Source: Nafulsella turpanensis ZLM-10
GTDB taxonomy: Bacteria; Bacteroidota; Bacteroidia; Cytophagales; Cyclobacteriaceae
Assembly: GCF_000346615.1 (NCBI RefSeq)
Contig: NZ_ANNU01000023.1
Coordinates: 1 to 64,000 of the forward strand
DNA length: 64,000 nucleotides
Direction: 5' to 3'
Shown here piece after piece: positions 23,876 through 34,661 of the stretch. Every line of letters begins with the position of its first letter. Positions within the stretch are counted from its first letter, which is position 1. The position numbers and the translations under genes are program-made. The notes beneath the pieces were generated by a model. That model ran no database searches. It saw nothing but the letters and a program-made list of their open reading frames with translations, and had not been told where the DNA came from.

Positions 23876-26800
23876 ATGATGAAAGATACCCGCTCTCTAT
23901 ACCTGCCAGAAACTGAACACGATGCCTGTGGTATCGGCTTTATTACAAATCTTCACGCCCTTCAATCGCACAAAACGGTAGCCAATGCCCTTCGAATGCT
24001 TGAAAATATGGAGCACCGTGGCGCCTGTGGCTGTGAACCCGAAACAGGCGACGGGGCAGGAATCCTGCTTCAGATACCCCATGCCTTTCTGTCGGAAGAG
24101 TCTAAAAAAGAAGGGATTGCCCTTCCACCTTCAGGCGCTTACGGGGTAGGTATGGTGTTTTTCCCGGCCATAGAAAAAGTGCGGGACCGCTGCAGGGAAG
24201 TATTAGCGGAAGCCGCTGAAAAGTTAGGGCTGAGGATAATCGGCTACCGGCAGGTGCCGGTAAACCGGAAGGGAATAGGCGAAACAGCCCTTAGTACAGA
24301 ACCTAAAATTGAGCAGTTGTTTGTCGAATCCATGGATTCGCAACTGCAGGAGGATGCGCTGGAAAGAAAACTCTATGTATTCAGAAATTATACCACTCAC
24401 ACCATCGGCCATACGGTAGAAGGAAATTACGGCGATTTTTACTATGCCAGCTTATCATCCCGAACCATCATTTATAAAGGGCAACTAAGGACCGATCAGG
24501 TAAGGAGCTATTATCTTGATTTACAGGATGAGCGGGTGGTATCGGCTCTGGCCCTGGTTCATTCGCGCTTTTCAACCAATACTTTTCCACAATGGAAACT
24601 GGCACAGCCCTTCCGCTATATTGCCCATAATGGTGAAATCAATACCATTCGTGGGAATGTAAATAAAATGAAGACCAAGGAAGCGCTCATGAGCTCTCCG
24701 CTCTTTAGCAAAGAGGAGCTGGAAATGTTGCTTCCCGTCTGCAATGGCGAGCATTCCGATTCGGCCAATTTCGATAACCTGGTGGAGTTGCTGGTGATGG
24801 GGGGACGCTCGCTGCCTCATGCCCTGATGATGCTGGTGCCTGAAGCCTGGGAAGATAACCGCCTGATGTCAGCCAGAAAGAAAGATTTTTATAAATATCA
24901 TGCTTCTCTAATGGAAGGATGGGATGGTCCTGCCTCCATCTGTTTTACCGATGGAAGAATGGTGGGAGCTATGCTCGATCGAAACGGCCTGCGTCCTTCC
25001 CGCTACTGCCTATTGGGCGATGGAACTGTTATTCTGGCTTCCGAAGCTGGTGCTTTACCTGTAGCGCAGAAGGAGGTACTGGAAAAAGGGCGTTTGCAGC
25101 CAGGTAAAATGCTGGTTGTGGACCTGGTAAAAGGCCGACTGATCAAAGATGCGGAAATTAAAGAGGAGGTCGCGAACCGTCGTCCCTACCGGGAATGGTT
25201 GCGCCACAACAGGATAAAACTCCGTGAATTGTTGCCTCCAAGTATTCCTGCTTTTAAGGTTGAGGAGGAAAACCTGATGCAGCGCCAGCAAGCTTATGGC
25301 TATACTTCTGAGGATTTAAAATCTATTTTAGCACCTATGGCCAGCCTTGGAAAAGAGCCTATTGGCTCCATGGGGGCAGATACTCCTCTGGCTGTGCTTT
25401 CTAACCAAAGTCAGCACCTGTCCAATTATTTCAAGCAGCTGTTTGCCCAGGTGAGTAATCCGCCAATTGATCCCATCCGGGAGCGAATGGTTATGTCTCT
25501 TTTTACCCGCATTGGAGTAGGCCTGAATATTTTGGATGAAACCCCGGAACATTGTAAGCAGGTCCATATTTCTCAGCCGGTACTTACCCACGAAAACATG
25601 ATGACGATTACCCAGCTGGAGCAGCATGGGTACCGGCATAAGCTTATTTCCGCCCTCTTTATGGCCGATGGTCAGCCTGACCGACTCGAAGGGGCAGTTG
25701 ACCGCATTTGCAGGGAGGCTGAAGAATCAATTCAGGATGGCTACAACATTCTCATAATTTCGAATAAAGGAGCAGATGCTACTCAGGCTCCTGTACCCTC
25801 TTTACTGGCAACAGGGGCTGTGCAGCACCACCTGATTCGAAAGCGCCTGCGAACAAAAGCAGGTTTGGTAATTGAGGCAGGTGATGCCTGGGAAACCCAC
25901 CATTTTGCCACTCTTATTGGGTATGGAGCCAGCGCAGTTTTTCCTTACCTGGCTTATGAGTCGATTATAACACTCAATAAGCAGCAAAAGCCGTGGGAAG
26001 GGCAGGAAGATAAAAAAGCGATTGAGCAATACATCAGGGGAATTAACGGGGGCTTACTGAAGATTCTATCTAAGATGGGCATTTCCACCCTGCAGTCCTA
26101 CCAGGGCTCCCAGATTTTTGAAGCACTCGGGTTGGGAGAGGAGGTAATCAGGAAATGCTTCGAGGGGACTATTTCGCGCCTTGGAGGAATAGGCTTCGAT
26201 GGAATTGCCAGAGAGGTGCTGGTACGCCACCAATTTGCTTATCCGGAGCAAAAAATTCATCGCCTGCCAGCCGGAGGCTTTTACCAGTGGAAGCGCGATG
26301 GAGAATTTCACCTGATGAATCCTGAAACAATACATCTTCTGCAGCACTCTACGCGCCGGAACGACTTTGAGCTGTATAAAAAATATGCGCAGTACATCAA
26401 CGACCAGACAGAGAAAGCCTGCACGCTGAGAGGGCTCCTCGATTTTGAGAAGCGTGAACCTGTTCCACTGGAAGAAGTGGAGCCAAAAGAAAATATCCTG
26501 AAGCGTTTTGCCACAGGAGCAATGTCTTTCGGCTCCATTTCTCATGAAGCGCATTCTACCCTGGCCATTGCCATGAACCGGATTGGCGCGAAAAGCAATA
26601 GTGGCGAAGGTGGGGAAGATGAGGCTCGTTTTGCCCGAAAAGCCAATGGGGACTGGGAGCGTTCTGCCATTAAGCAGGTAGCATCGGGTCGGTTTGGTGT
26701 GACCAGTTTTTACCTGAGTAATGCCGAGGAGCTTCAAATAAAAGTAGCGCAGGGTGCAAAGCCTGGTGAAGGCGGACAGTTGCCGGGCCACAAAGTAGAT

Positions 26801-28387
26801 GAATGGATTGCCAAAGTTCGGCACTCTACTCCCGGCGTAGGCTTGATATCCCCACCACCACACCACGACATTTATTCTATTGAAGACCTTGCACAGCTTA
26901 TTTTCGACCTGAAGAATGCCAACAGGGAAGCCCGTATTAATGTGAAGCTGGTATCTGAGGCAGGAGTAGGTACAGTTGCGGCTGGTGTGGCCAAAGCGAA
27001 AGCCGATGTGGTACTGATATCCGGTGCTGATGGAGGAACCGGCGCTTCGCCACTCAGTTCTATTCGCCATGCCGGTATCCCCTGGGAGCTTGGGTTGGCT
27101 GAAACGCATCAGACACTGGTGAAGAACAATTTGAGGAGCCGCATTACCGTGCAGGCCGATGGCCAGATGCGTACCGGGCGCGATCTTGCCATTGCAGCCA
27201 TTCTGGGTGCGGAGGAATGGGGGGTTTCCACAGCTGCCCTCATTGTGGAGGGTTGTATTATGATGCGGAAGTGCCATCTCAATACCTGTCCTGTGGGCAT
27301 CGCTACCCAGGACCCTGAACTTCGGGCGCTCTTTACAGGTAAACCGGAGCATGTGGTAAATCTTTTCCATTTCCTGGCCGAGGATTTACGCGAAATAATG
27401 GCTTTGCTTGGTTTCCGTACGGTCGATGAAATGATTGGTCAGACAGATGTCCTGAAAATCCGCGATAATATTGAGCACTGGAAAATTAAGGAACTGGATC
27501 TTCGACCTATTCTTTACCGTGCTCCTGCTGGTCCGGAAGTAGGTTTATTTAAACAAATGGAGCAGGACCACCCAATAAATAATGTGCTGGACTGGCAGTT
27601 AGTGGAAGCAGCAGGGAAAGCATTTGAGCAGGCAGAGCCGGTAAGAGCTTCTTTTGAACTTATAAATACCGACAGGGCCATCGGCACTCTTTTGTCGAAT
27701 GAAATCTCCAAGAAGTTTGGAAAAGAAGGCTTGGTCGAAGGAAGTATTCATTTCCGGTTCAAGGGCTCGGCCGGACAAAGCTTTGGTGCTTTTGCCGCCC
27801 CGGGGCTTCGTCTGGAGCTGGAAGGAGAAGCCAACGATTACTTCGGGAAGGGCTTATCCGGTGGCCAGTTAATTGTGTATCCGGATGTCAGCTCCTCCTT
27901 TAAGCCGGAAGAAAATATCCTGATTGGGAATGTGGCATTTTACGGAGCTACCTCAGGAGAGGCCTATATTAACGGGCTGGCAGGCGAGCGCTTTTGTGTT
28001 CGAAACTCTGGCGCTACGGCAGTGGTGGAAGGTGTGGGCGACCACGCCTGTGAATATATGACGGGCGGAACGGTAGTGATTCTGGGAGAAACCGGGCGGA
28101 ATTTTGCTGCAGGAATGAGCGGGGGAATGGCCTATGTCTTTGACTCCGAAAAGAGACTATTGCAGCGCTGTAACAAAGAAATGGTGGATTTTGAGCCGAT
28201 AGAGTTCGATGATGAGAAAATACTTCGCCAGCTGCTGGAAAATCACCAGAAGTTTACCGGAAGTAGCCTGGCCAAAAGCCTTTTATCAAATTGGAAAGAA
28301 TCGCTCAGCCAATTCACTAAAGTACTGCCGGGAGAGTATAAAGCGGTATTGGAAAGTAGAAAGAACAAGTTAAAGCAGGCTGTTTAA
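23876..28387 (+). CDS. gltB: glutamate synthase, large (alpha) subunit
   Basis: A 1503-residue enzyme making two glutamates from glutamine and 2-oxoglutarate. The N-terminal class II glutaminase domain begins at Cys18 (HDACGIGF), the nucleophile exposed by removal of a 17-residue propeptide; Arg/Asn/Gly residues of the glutaminase site follow (LVHSRFSTNTFPQW, AHNGEINTIRGN). A central linker domain, the FMN-binding synthase domain (about 800-1200, with SGADGGTGASPLSS) and the 3Fe-4S Cys cluster at Cys1127, Cys1133 and Cys1138 follow. The last 270 residues form the beta-helix (GQSFGAF, GGTVVILGETGRNFAAGMSG). Complete and of normal length. The partner gltD follows after 12 bases. Confidence 0.97.
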   Translation: MMKDTRSLYLPETEHDACGIGFITNLHALQSHKTVANALRMLENMEHRGACGCEPETGDGAGILLQIPHAFLSEESKKEGIALPPSGAYGVGMVFFPAIEKVRDRCREVLAEAAEKLGLRIIGYRQVPVNRKGIGETALSTEPKIEQLFVESMDSQLQEDALERKLYVFRNYTTHTIGHTVEGNYGDFYYASLSSRTIIYKGQLRTDQVRSYYLDLQDERVVSALALVHSRFSTNTFPQWKLAQPFRYIAHNGEINTIRGNVNKMKTKEALMSSPLFSKEELEMLLPVCNGEHSDSANFDNLVELLVMGGRSLPHALMMLVPEAWEDNRLMSARKKDFYKYHASLMEGWDGPASICFTDGRMVGAMLDRNGLRPSRYCLLGDGTVILASEAGALPVAQKEVLEKGRLQPGKMLVVDLVKGRLIKDAEIKEEVANRRPYREWLRHNRIKLRELLPPSIPAFKVEEENLMQRQQAYGYTSEDLKSILAPMASLGKEPIGSMGADTPLAVLSNQSQHLSNYFKQLFAQVSNPPIDPIRERMVMSLFTRIGVGLNILDETPEHCKQVHISQPVLTHENMMTITQLEQHGYRHKLISALFMADGQPDRLEGAVDRICREAEESIQDGYNILIISNKGADATQAPVPSLLATGAVQHHLIRKRLRTKAGLVIEAGDAWETHHFATLIGYGASAVFPYLAYESIITLNKQQKPWEGQEDKKAIEQYIRGINGGLLKILSKMGISTLQSYQGSQIFEALGLGEEVIRKCFEGTISRLGGIGFDGIAREVLVRHQFAYPEQKIHRLPAGGFYQWKRDGEFHLMNPETIHLLQHSTRRNDFELYKKYAQYINDQTEKACTLRGLLDFEKREPVPLEEVEPKENILKRFATGAMSFGSISHEAHSTLAIAMNRIGAKSNSGEGGEDEARFARKANGDWERSAIKQVASGRFGVTSFYLSNAEELQIKVAQGAKPGEGGQLPGHKVDEWIAKVRHSTPGVGLISPPPHHDIYSIEDLAQLIFDLKNANREARINVKLVSEAGVGTVAAGVAKAKADVVLISGADGGTGASPLSSIRHAGIPWELGLAETHQTLVKNNLRSRITVQADGQMRTGRDLAIAAILGAEEWGVSTAALIVEGCIMMRKCHLNTCPVGIATQDPELRALFTGKPEHVVNLFHFLAEDLREIMALLGFRTVDEMIGQTDVLKIRDNIEHWKIKELDLRPILYRAPAGPEVGLFKQMEQDHPINNVLDWQLVEAAGKAFEQAEPVRASFELINTDRAIGTLLSNEISKKFGKEGLVEGSIHFRFKGSAGQSFGAFAAPGLRLELEGEANDYFGKGLSGGQLIVYPDVSSSFKPEENILIGNVAFYGATSGEAYINGLAGERFCVRNSGATAVVEGVGDHACEYMTGGTVVILGETGRNFAAGMSGGMAYVFDSEKRLLQRCNKEMVDFEPIEFDDEKILRQLLENHQKFTGSSLAKSLLSNWKESLSQFTKVLPGEYKAVLESRKNKLKQAV

Positions 28388-28399
28388 AAAGAAACTACT

Positions 28400-29869
28400 A
28401 TGGGAAAGATAACAGGATTTAAAGAATATAAGCGGGAATTACCGCCACAGCGGGACCCGAAGGTGCGGGTAAATGATTTTAATGAGCTTTACGAAAAGGA
28501 GAATGAACAGCTAAGAAAAGAGCAGGCTGCCCGTTGTATGGATTGTGGAGTCCCCTTCTGCCATAACGGCTGCCCCCTCGGTAATAATATTCCTGATTTT
28601 AACGATGCCGCCTATCGTGGCGATTGGGAAGGAGCGATTGAAGTGCTGAGCCGCACCAACAATTTCCCTGAATTTACCGGCCGCATTTGCCCTGCACCCT
28701 GCGAAGCCTCCTGTGTATTGGGTATTAATAAGCCCCCTGTAGCCATTGAGTTTATCGAAAAGTCTATTGCTGAAAAAGCTTTTAAGCTGGGGCTGATAAA
28801 GGCGGATCCACCACAAAACCGGACAGGCAAAAGGGTGGCTGTGGTAGGTTCCGGTCCGGCAGGACTTGCCGCAGCTGCACAATTAAATAAAGCGGGGCAT
28901 GAGGTAACCATTTTTGAGAAGAATAGCCAGCCTGGCGGACTGCTTCGCTATGGGATACCGGATTTTAAAATGGAAAAATGGGTAATTGAGCGTCGGGTAC
29001 AGGTCATGGAAGCTGAAGGAGTGCAATTCAGAACCAATACCCATGTAGGAAAAGATATATCTGCGGAAGAGCTTAATAATACTTTCGATGCCGTAGTGCT
29101 TTGCTGTGGTGCTGAAGTACCGCGTGATCTTCCTTTGAAAGGTCGGGAGCTCCAAGGCGTTCATTTTGCCATGGACTTCCTTACCCAACAAAACCGCAGG
29201 CTGAATGGTGAAGCAATAGGCGCAGAAGAGATTTGGGCCGAGGGGAAAAACGTGGTGGTTATTGGTGGTGGCGATACGGGTGCCGACTGTGTGGGGACCT
29301 CTAACCGGCAGAAGGCACAATCGGTGAGCCAGATTGAGCTCCTGCAACAACCTCCACTGGAACGGAGTGAGGAAAACCCATGGCCCCAATGGCCGCTGAT
29401 TCTCCGGACTTCCAGCTCTCACGAAGAAGGGTGTGAGCGTAACTGGGCCATGCAAAGCAAGGAATTTGTAGGGGATGGAGAAGGACGGCTCCGCGCTGTT
29501 AAAGTGGTGGATGTGATGTGGAGAAAAGATGAGAGTGGCCGAATGGCTTTTTTTGAAGTGGAAGGGAGTGAAAGAGAAATTCCCTGTGAGCTGGCCCTTA
29601 TTGCTATTGGCTTTGTGCATACCCAGCCAAAAGGGCTGCTGGAAGAACTGGGCATAGAACTGGATGCACGAGGCAATGTGTATGCCACAAATTATCAGAC
29701 GAACATTCCAAATATTTTTACAGCAGGCGATGTGCGCAGGGGGCAGTCATTGGTAGTGTGGGCGATATCCGAAGGTAGAGAAGCTGCCCGTGCTGTAGAT
29801 ACTTACCTGATGGGGGAAACCGCCCTGCCCTCTAAAAATAAATCGGCAATAGATTTGATGGTTGGTTAA
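28400..29869 (+). CDS. gltD: glutamate synthase, small (beta) subunit
   Basis: A 489-residue NADPH-dependent flavoprotein passing electrons to GltB. N-terminal 4Fe-4S ligands are visible: Cys46, Cys49, Cys54, Cys58 and Cys97, Cys101, Cys105. Two dinucleotide-binding folds follow: VAVVGSGPAGLAAA (about 146-159, FAD) and VVVIGGGDTGADCVG (about 290, NADPH). FTAGDVRRGQSLVVWAISEG closes the FAD site. Normal length. Co-transcribed with gltB and followed by a bidirectional terminator. Confidence 0.97.
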   Translation: MGKITGFKEYKRELPPQRDPKVRVNDFNELYEKENEQLRKEQAARCMDCGVPFCHNGCPLGNNIPDFNDAAYRGDWEGAIEVLSRTNNFPEFTGRICPAPCEASCVLGINKPPVAIEFIEKSIAEKAFKLGLIKADPPQNRTGKRVAVVGSGPAGLAAAAQLNKAGHEVTIFEKNSQPGGLLRYGIPDFKMEKWVIERRVQVMEAEGVQFRTNTHVGKDISAEELNNTFDAVVLCCGAEVPRDLPLKGRELQGVHFAMDFLTQQNRRLNGEAIGAEEIWAEGKNVVVIGGGDTGADCVGTSNRQKAQSVSQIELLQQPPLERSEENPWPQWPLILRTSSSHEEGCERNWAMQSKEFVGDGEGRLRAVKVVDVMWRKDESGRMAFFEVEGSEREIPCELALIAIGFVHTQPKGLLEELGIELDARGNVYATNYQTNIPNIFTAGDVRRGQSLVVWAISEGREAARAVDTYLMGETALPSKNKSAIDLMVG

Positions 29870-29893
29870 GGAAGGAGAGAACCTGTTTATTTC

Positions 29894-29933
29894 AAAAAAA
29901 GGCAGCGCCCCATTAAGTAGCGCTGCCTTTTTT
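29894..29933. terminator. bidirectional terminator between gltD and otsAB
   Basis: GGCAGCGC / GCGCTGCC stem with an 11-base loop, flanked by A7 and T6, placed between convergent genes. Confidence 0.9.
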
Positions 29934-29961
29934 GATGTCATTTTTAAGTGGGTATTCCCTG

Positions 29962-32172
29962 TTATTCCTTATGATGGTTATTAACTAAGCGGTTCGTTTG
30001 CGACAGGGTGCGAAGCAGTTTCCGGACCTCTTTGTATGAATGGGTCCGGTACTCTGCAATAGAAGGCGCACTTCCTACTTTTATGGTTAGGGCATGTTCA
30101 GGCATTACCCTAAAGGTGTCTTCGTCCGTCCAGTCATCGCCAAAACTCATAATAAAATCGGCATCACCATACTTTTCAAGCCACCTGCCTGCAGCCTTTC
30201 CTTTATTTACTTCAAGGCTTTTTACCTCAACAATACACTCACCATCAAGCACCTGCAGGTTCATATTAGGAGCCAGGTACTTCATATGGCTGGTCAGTTC
30301 CCTCATTCTGAGTTCTCCAAGGCCTGTTTCTACCCGCCGATAATGCCACACGAGGGAATAGTCCTTTTCTTCGAGGAAGGAACCCGGCGTGCGGCCAACG
30401 TAATCTTCCAGGATGGGGCGAATCTCGTATTTCCATCGATTCTCCACTTTGTCAATCAACTGAAAATCCTCGCCTGCCTCTTTTAGCCAAACGCCGTGCT
30501 CGGCCACCATATCAATATTGAGGTGTCCCAACCAACACTTGAGGGTATTTCTGTCACGGCTACTAATAATGATGATTTTATTCTTTTCATCCTGCGACAG
30601 CGTCTTTAAAACCTGCAGTAACTCTTTATCGGGGCCGGCAGCGGTAGGGTCGTCGGTATAAGGACTTAGAGTGCCATCGTAATCTGCAAAAATAAGTCTG
30701 CGTTTTGCCGAAGCATAGCGCTCACTGATTTCTTCCGTAATTTCGGCATCGAGCAGCTGAGTAGAAAGGAGCATCTGTCTTTCCTTAATATAATGGAGGC
30801 GATCCATAAATACCTTAACCCAATGGTGGATATTGTATTTCCGCAGACTGCTCTGCATGGTTTCAATCCGGCGTTTTTGCTCTGCCTTGGGCATGGTAAG
30901 GGCGGTATTCAGCGCCTCCACCATTTGGTCCACATCGTTTGGATTGATAAGAATGCTATCGAGCAGCTCTTTGGATGCCCCTGCCATCTCACTCAGGACC
31001 AGCACGCCGGTTTTATCCAGTTTACTGGCAATATATTCCTTTGCCACCAGATTCATGCCGTCGCGCATAGGGGTTACCAGACCTACATCGGCCATACGAT
31101 AAAAGGCCGAAAGAGAATTGAGCGGAAAGGAGCGATAGAAGTAATGAACCGGGGTCCAGTTTAAACGACCGAATTGCCCGTTGATACGTCCAACGAGCTC
31201 GTCGATTTCTTCCTTAAGCTCTTTGTACCGCTCCACCTTATCGCGCGAAGGAACGAGTACCATCAGGAGAGAAACCTTTCCCTTCCAGTTCGGATATTTT
31301 TTGAAGAATTCCTCAAAAGCCAGCAGGCGGTTGGGAATCCCCTTGGAGTAGTCGAGGCGGTCAATGCTTACTATAAGCTTTGTTTCTCCGATGGAAGTGC
31401 GATAGCGGACTTCCTTTTTAATAGTTTCGGCCGACCCGGCAGTTTCGTGGTATTTTTCGTAATCGATGCCCATGGGAAAGGCATCTACCAGCACCCGCCT
31501 GTTTTCGACCTCAACCTGCCCGTTTGTATGCGAAAGGGAAACAATCCGGTTTACGGAGCTCAGGAAGTGGCGCATATCGTCATAGGTATGGAAGCCAATC
31601 AAGTCGGCACCCAAAAGCCCGTTTAGCAACTCTTTACGCCAGGGCAGTAGCCTGAAAACTTCGTAAGAAGGGAAGGGGATGTGCAGAAAGAAACCAATGC
31701 TGCTTTCCGGCAATTTATACCGGACAAGTTGTGGAAGAATCAGGAGCTGATAATCATGTATCCAGATGGTATCGCCCGGTTCTGCAATCCGGATTATTTC
31801 TTTGCAAAACTTTTGGTTAACCGTTACATAGGCCTCCCAGAGAGACTGTTCATGGATGGCATAATTATTAAAATAATGGAAAGTAGGCCAGAGGGTTTCA
31901 TTGCTGAAGCCTTCATAATAGTCCCGGATTTCCTCTTCGGTGAGGAAAACAGGTCGCATATTGTTTTTTTTGAGCTCGTCGTTAATCTTTTCTTTTGTAG
32001 ATTTATTGTCTACATACAAGCCTGGCCAGCCAATCCACACATTATCGCCCTCTTTGTAAATTGAGCCCAATCCTGTCGCCAGACCGCCTTCACTTGGCTG
32101 GTAAACCAGCTCATTATTGACCTTCTGTATTTTGACCGGGAGCCTGTTGGAGACAATGATAGTTTTTGCCAT
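29962..32172 (-). CDS. otsAB: fused trehalose-6-phosphate synthase/phosphatase
   Basis: A 736-residue bifunctional enzyme making trehalose from UDP-glucose and glucose 6-phosphate. Residues 1 to about 470 are a GT20 synthase ([69 protein letters not shown]). Residues about 490-720 are a HAD phosphatase, with [11 protein letters not shown] near 495 holding the nucleophile Asp, [12 protein letters not shown], and [13 protein letters not shown]. In Escherichia coli these are two proteins; the fusion is common in Bacteroidota. Product protects against osmotic and drying stress. Cytoplasmic, monocistronic. Confidence 0.95.
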   Translation of the reverse strand: MAKTIIVSNRLPVKIQKVNNELVYQPSEGGLATGLGSIYKEGDNVWIGWPGLYVDNKSTKEKINDELKKNNMRPVFLTEEEIRDYYEGFSNETLWPTFHYFNNYAIHEQSLWEAYVTVNQKFCKEIIRIAEPGDTIWIHDYQLLILPQLVRYKLPESSIGFFLHIPFPSYEVFRLLPWRKELLNGLLGADLIGFHTYDDMRHFLSSVNRIVSLSHTNGQVEVENRRVLVDAFPMGIDYEKYHETAGSAETIKKEVRYRTSIGETKLIVSIDRLDYSKGIPNRLLAFEEFFKKYPNWKGKVSLLMVLVPSRDKVERYKELKEEIDELVGRINGQFGRLNWTPVHYFYRSFPLNSLSAFYRMADVGLVTPMRDGMNLVAKEYIASKLDKTGVLVLSEMAGASKELLDSILINPNDVDQMVEALNTALTMPKAEQKRRIETMQSSLRKYNIHHWVKVFMDRLHYIKERQMLLSTQLLDAEITEEISERYASAKRRLIFADYDGTLSPYTDDPTAAGPDKELLQVLKTLSQDEKNKIIIISSRDRNTLKCWLGHLNIDMVAEHGVWLKEAGEDFQLIDKVENRWKYEIRPILEDYVGRTPGSFLEEKDYSLVWHYRRVETGLGELRMRELTSHMKYLAPNMNLQVLDGECIVEVKSLEVNKGKAAGRWLEKYGDADFIMSFGDDWTDEDTFRVMPEHALTIKVGSAPSIAEYRTHSYKEVRKLLRTLSQTNRLVNNHHKE

Positions 32173-32302
32173 TATTTGAAAGAATTAAAAAATCTAAGTT
32201 GTGCTTTAAAAAGAAAGCAGTCTCATGTAAAAAATAGTGCTGTCTTTTTCCTTTATAGTTTAGCTATTTTTTTGTTAAAAAAGAACCAGGTTTTTGAAAA
32301 AT

Positions 32303-33130
32303 TTAAAAAGCGTTGTTTAAAGATTTGAGCCTCAATTCGGTTAACTTTTTTTTGGTGTCAATCGGAAACTCTCCTCTCATCATCCAGTCGTACAGGCCAG
32401 GTTCTTCTTTAAGTACTTCGAGTACCGGGCGAAATTTGTGTTTCCCAAAATTAAATACTTCCACCCCGTCCTGATTATATACGAACCTACCTGCTAAATC
32501 GACCATTTGGTGATTAAAAAGTTTGTGTAACTGCTCTACATCGTTTTGTAAAATTCCAATTTTATTACCCTGGCTGTCCTCTACCGTTTGTCCTTCATAG
32601 CGCTCGATTTGCGCCAGAATAACGTCTAGTGTCGCTTTGGTATCCGCTTCGGCACTATGTGCATCGGCTAAATCTTTTTCGCAATAAAATTTATAGGCTG
32701 CAGAAAGTGTACGTTTTTCCATTAAATGGAATATTTTTTGTGCATCAATCAGCTTCCGGTTTTTAATTTCGAACTCAATGCCGGCCCTTGAAAATTCCTC
32801 CATCAGAATGGGGATATCGAACTTCAGGTGGTTAAAGCCTCCCAAATCGCACCCGTTCAGTACTCTGTTCAGTACCGGGGCTATTTCCTCAAAACGGGGC
32901 TCGTCCTTTACATCCTTATCATAAATACCGTGTATCATGCTGGCTTCGGCCGGAATGGGGACGGTTGGATTAACCCGGTAAGTATAGGTTTCCTGCTTTC
33001 CATCCGGAAGCAGCTTTATGACAGAAATTTCCACAATGCGATCGGTACACACATTGATGCCTGTAGACTCAATATCGAATACAGCCAGAGGGTTTTTTAG
33101 TTTTAGGTTCGATGGAAAATTATGCATCAT
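32303..33130 (-). CDS. DnaQ-like 3'-5' exonuclease
   Basis: A 275-residue DEDDh-family exonuclease. Motifs: Asp19-Ile-Glu21 (AVFDIESTG), GFNHLKFDIPILMEE with the second Asp, and HSAEADTKATLDVILAQ with the catalytic His and last Asp. It resembles the epsilon proofreading subunit but has a C-terminal extension of about 90 residues (FNFGKHKFRPVLEVLKEEP, WMMRGEFPIDTKKKL), found in other Bacteroidota stand-alone exonucleases. Could proofread or process DNA or RNA. It starts with two Met codons; the second is equally possible. Confidence 0.88.
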   Translation of the reverse strand: MMHNFPSNLKLKNPLAVFDIESTGINVCTDRIVEISVIKLLPDGKQETYTYRVNPTVPIPAEASMIHGIYDKDVKDEPRFEEIAPVLNRVLNGCDLGGFNHLKFDIPILMEEFSRAGIEFEIKNRKLIDAQKIFHLMEKRTLSAAYKFYCEKDLADAHSAEADTKATLDVILAQIERYEGQTVEDSQGNKIGILQNDVEQLHKLFNHQMVDLAGRFVYNQDGVEVFNFGKHKFRPVLEVLKEEPGLYDWMMRGEFPIDTKKKLTELRLKSLNNAF

Positions 33131-33175
33131 GCTTATTTGTACCTGTTAAAGGGTATTTTATGAAACCAGCTTGTG

Positions 33176-34543
33176 TTAAATAAGTTTGTCGGCCAGCTTC
33201 TGTAAATCAATTCCACCAAACTGCGCGGAGCTCATCATCAGTAGGTTAGTGTTAGCCAGCGGTTGAGTTCTGATAAAATCCTCGAGCTTTCGGACATCTG
33301 AAAAAACCTGGAGCTTCTCATGGCCAAACGCTTTTTTAATATCCTCCTCACTAATAGGGGCCATTCTTTTCTGTTCTACTACATGAGGGTTATAATATAC
33401 CACAGGTGTGTCGGCAGCTGCAAATGAATGGTTATACTGAGGAAGAAAATCTTTATTGAGGCTGCTGAAGGTATGTAATTCAAGGCAGGCCAGCAGATGG
33501 CGATTAGGAAATTGCTCTTTTAGCGCTTTTACACTTGCTTCCAGTTTAGAGGGGGCGTGGGCAAAATCGCGGTAAATGGCCGTTTGCTCATTCTTTTTTA
33601 GGAGCTGCATTCTTTTAGCTGCGCCTTTAAAGGAGCCAACAGCCTCGTAAAACTGTTTGTCAGTTATGCCTATACGCTTACATACCTGGTAGGCTCCGCT
33701 AATATTCTGCATATTATGGCTGCCAAACACCTCTATTGGTAAATCGCCTACAGGGGTTTTCAGGTAAAGCTGCTCGCCTTTTTTTACAGTAGGGTGGATG
33801 CCATACATAAGGGTATTTACATCTTCGCGCTGTTTATTGGCTATGATGGTGGCAATATTATCTTCGCTGCAAATTACCAGCGAACCGCCTTTTGGGGTAG
33901 CATCGGCAAAAAGTTCGAACTGCTTCACATAAGCTTCTTCGGTAGGGAAAACGTTCATGTGGTCCCAGGCAATGCCGCTGATTAAGCCAATATGGTGATG
34001 GTAGTGGAGAAATTTGGGTGTTTTATCGAGAGGAGAAGTAGTATATTCATCGCCTTCAATGATGATTAGGGGGGCATTGGAGAGCTTAACCATCCCATCA
34101 AAACCTTCCAGTTCTGCGCCAACCAGGTAATCGAATTCGCGCTTATTGTGGCGCAGCACATGAAGAATAATAGAGGTAATGGTTGTTTTGCCATGACTCC
34201 CGGCAATTACTACCCTTTGCTTATCGCGACTGTGCTGGTAGATATACTCAGGGAATGAATAAATTTTCAGCCCTAATTCCTGCGCCTTTTGGAGTTCCGG
34301 GTTATCAGCACGGGCATGCATTCCCAGGATAACTGCATCCAGATCGCTATGGATTTTACTGGCATCCCAGCCATCACTGGAAGGGAGTAATCCATGTTTT
34401 TCAAGATTAGAGCGGGAAGGGTCGAAGAATGCGTCGTCGGAACCTGTTACCTGATGACCTGCTTTTTTTAAGGCAATAGCCAGGTGGTGCATTACACTTC
34501 CTCCAATGGCTATAAAATGAATTTGCTGACTGTTTTTATTCAT
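33176..34543 (-). CDS. mpl: Mpl murein tripeptide ligase
   Basis: A 455-residue Mur-ligase family enzyme that joins recycled L-Ala-gamma-D-Glu-meso-DAP to UDP-MurNAc. Seen: the N-terminal Rossmann start (IHFIAIGGSVMHHLAIALKK), the ATP-binding GSHGKTTITS, EGDEYTTS with the metal site, WDHMNVFPTEEAY and YRDFAHAPSKLEASVKAL. Those features separate it from MurC. It indicates peptidoglycan recycling. Located 45 bases upstream (in transcription) of the exonuclease gene, possibly co-transcribed with it. Divergent from dnaB. Confidence 0.93.
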   Translation of the reverse strand: MNKNSQQIHFIAIGGSVMHHLAIALKKAGHQVTGSDDAFFDPSRSNLEKHGLLPSSDGWDASKIHSDLDAVILGMHARADNPELQKAQELGLKIYSFPEYIYQHSRDKQRVVIAGSHGKTTITSIILHVLRHNKREFDYLVGAELEGFDGMVKLSNAPLIIIEGDEYTTSPLDKTPKFLHYHHHIGLISGIAWDHMNVFPTEEAYVKQFELFADATPKGGSLVICSEDNIATIIANKQREDVNTLMYGIHPTVKKGEQLYLKTPVGDLPIEVFGSHNMQNISGAYQVCKRIGITDKQFYEAVGSFKGAAKRMQLLKKNEQTAIYRDFAHAPSKLEASVKALKEQFPNRHLLACLELHTFSSLNKDFLPQYNHSFAAADTPVVYYNPHVVEQKRMAPISEEDIKKAFGHEKLQVFSDVRKLEDFIRTQPLANTNLLMMSSAQFGGIDLQKLADKLI

Positions 34544-34649
34544 GAATCGGAAAATATTGAGTATCCAAAGTTAGAATAAAATGGGCTCCGGGCAAACATT
34601 AAATATTAGGAATGTTAATAATATGTGGACAAGTTTGTCTCAGAAATGA

Positions 34650-34657
34650 TAATTTTG
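34650..34657 (+). promoter_or_regulatory. -7 box immediately upstream of the dnaB ATG
   Basis: TAATTTTG, four bases before the start codon at 34662, with TTTG 12 bases further upstream (34634-34637). Same geometry as at the aminotransferase gene. Confidence 0.45.
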
Positions 34658-34661
34658 CTCC

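Noticed and set aside
26066-27370. 434-codon open frame on the minus strand inside gltB
   Set aside because: Lies entirely antisense to the well-supported GltB FMN domain; its translation has no recognisable motif and its composition is that of a shadow frame.
28883-29620. 245-codon antisense frame inside gltD
   Set aside because: Opposite strand of the conserved NADPH-binding region of GltD; no family-like features.
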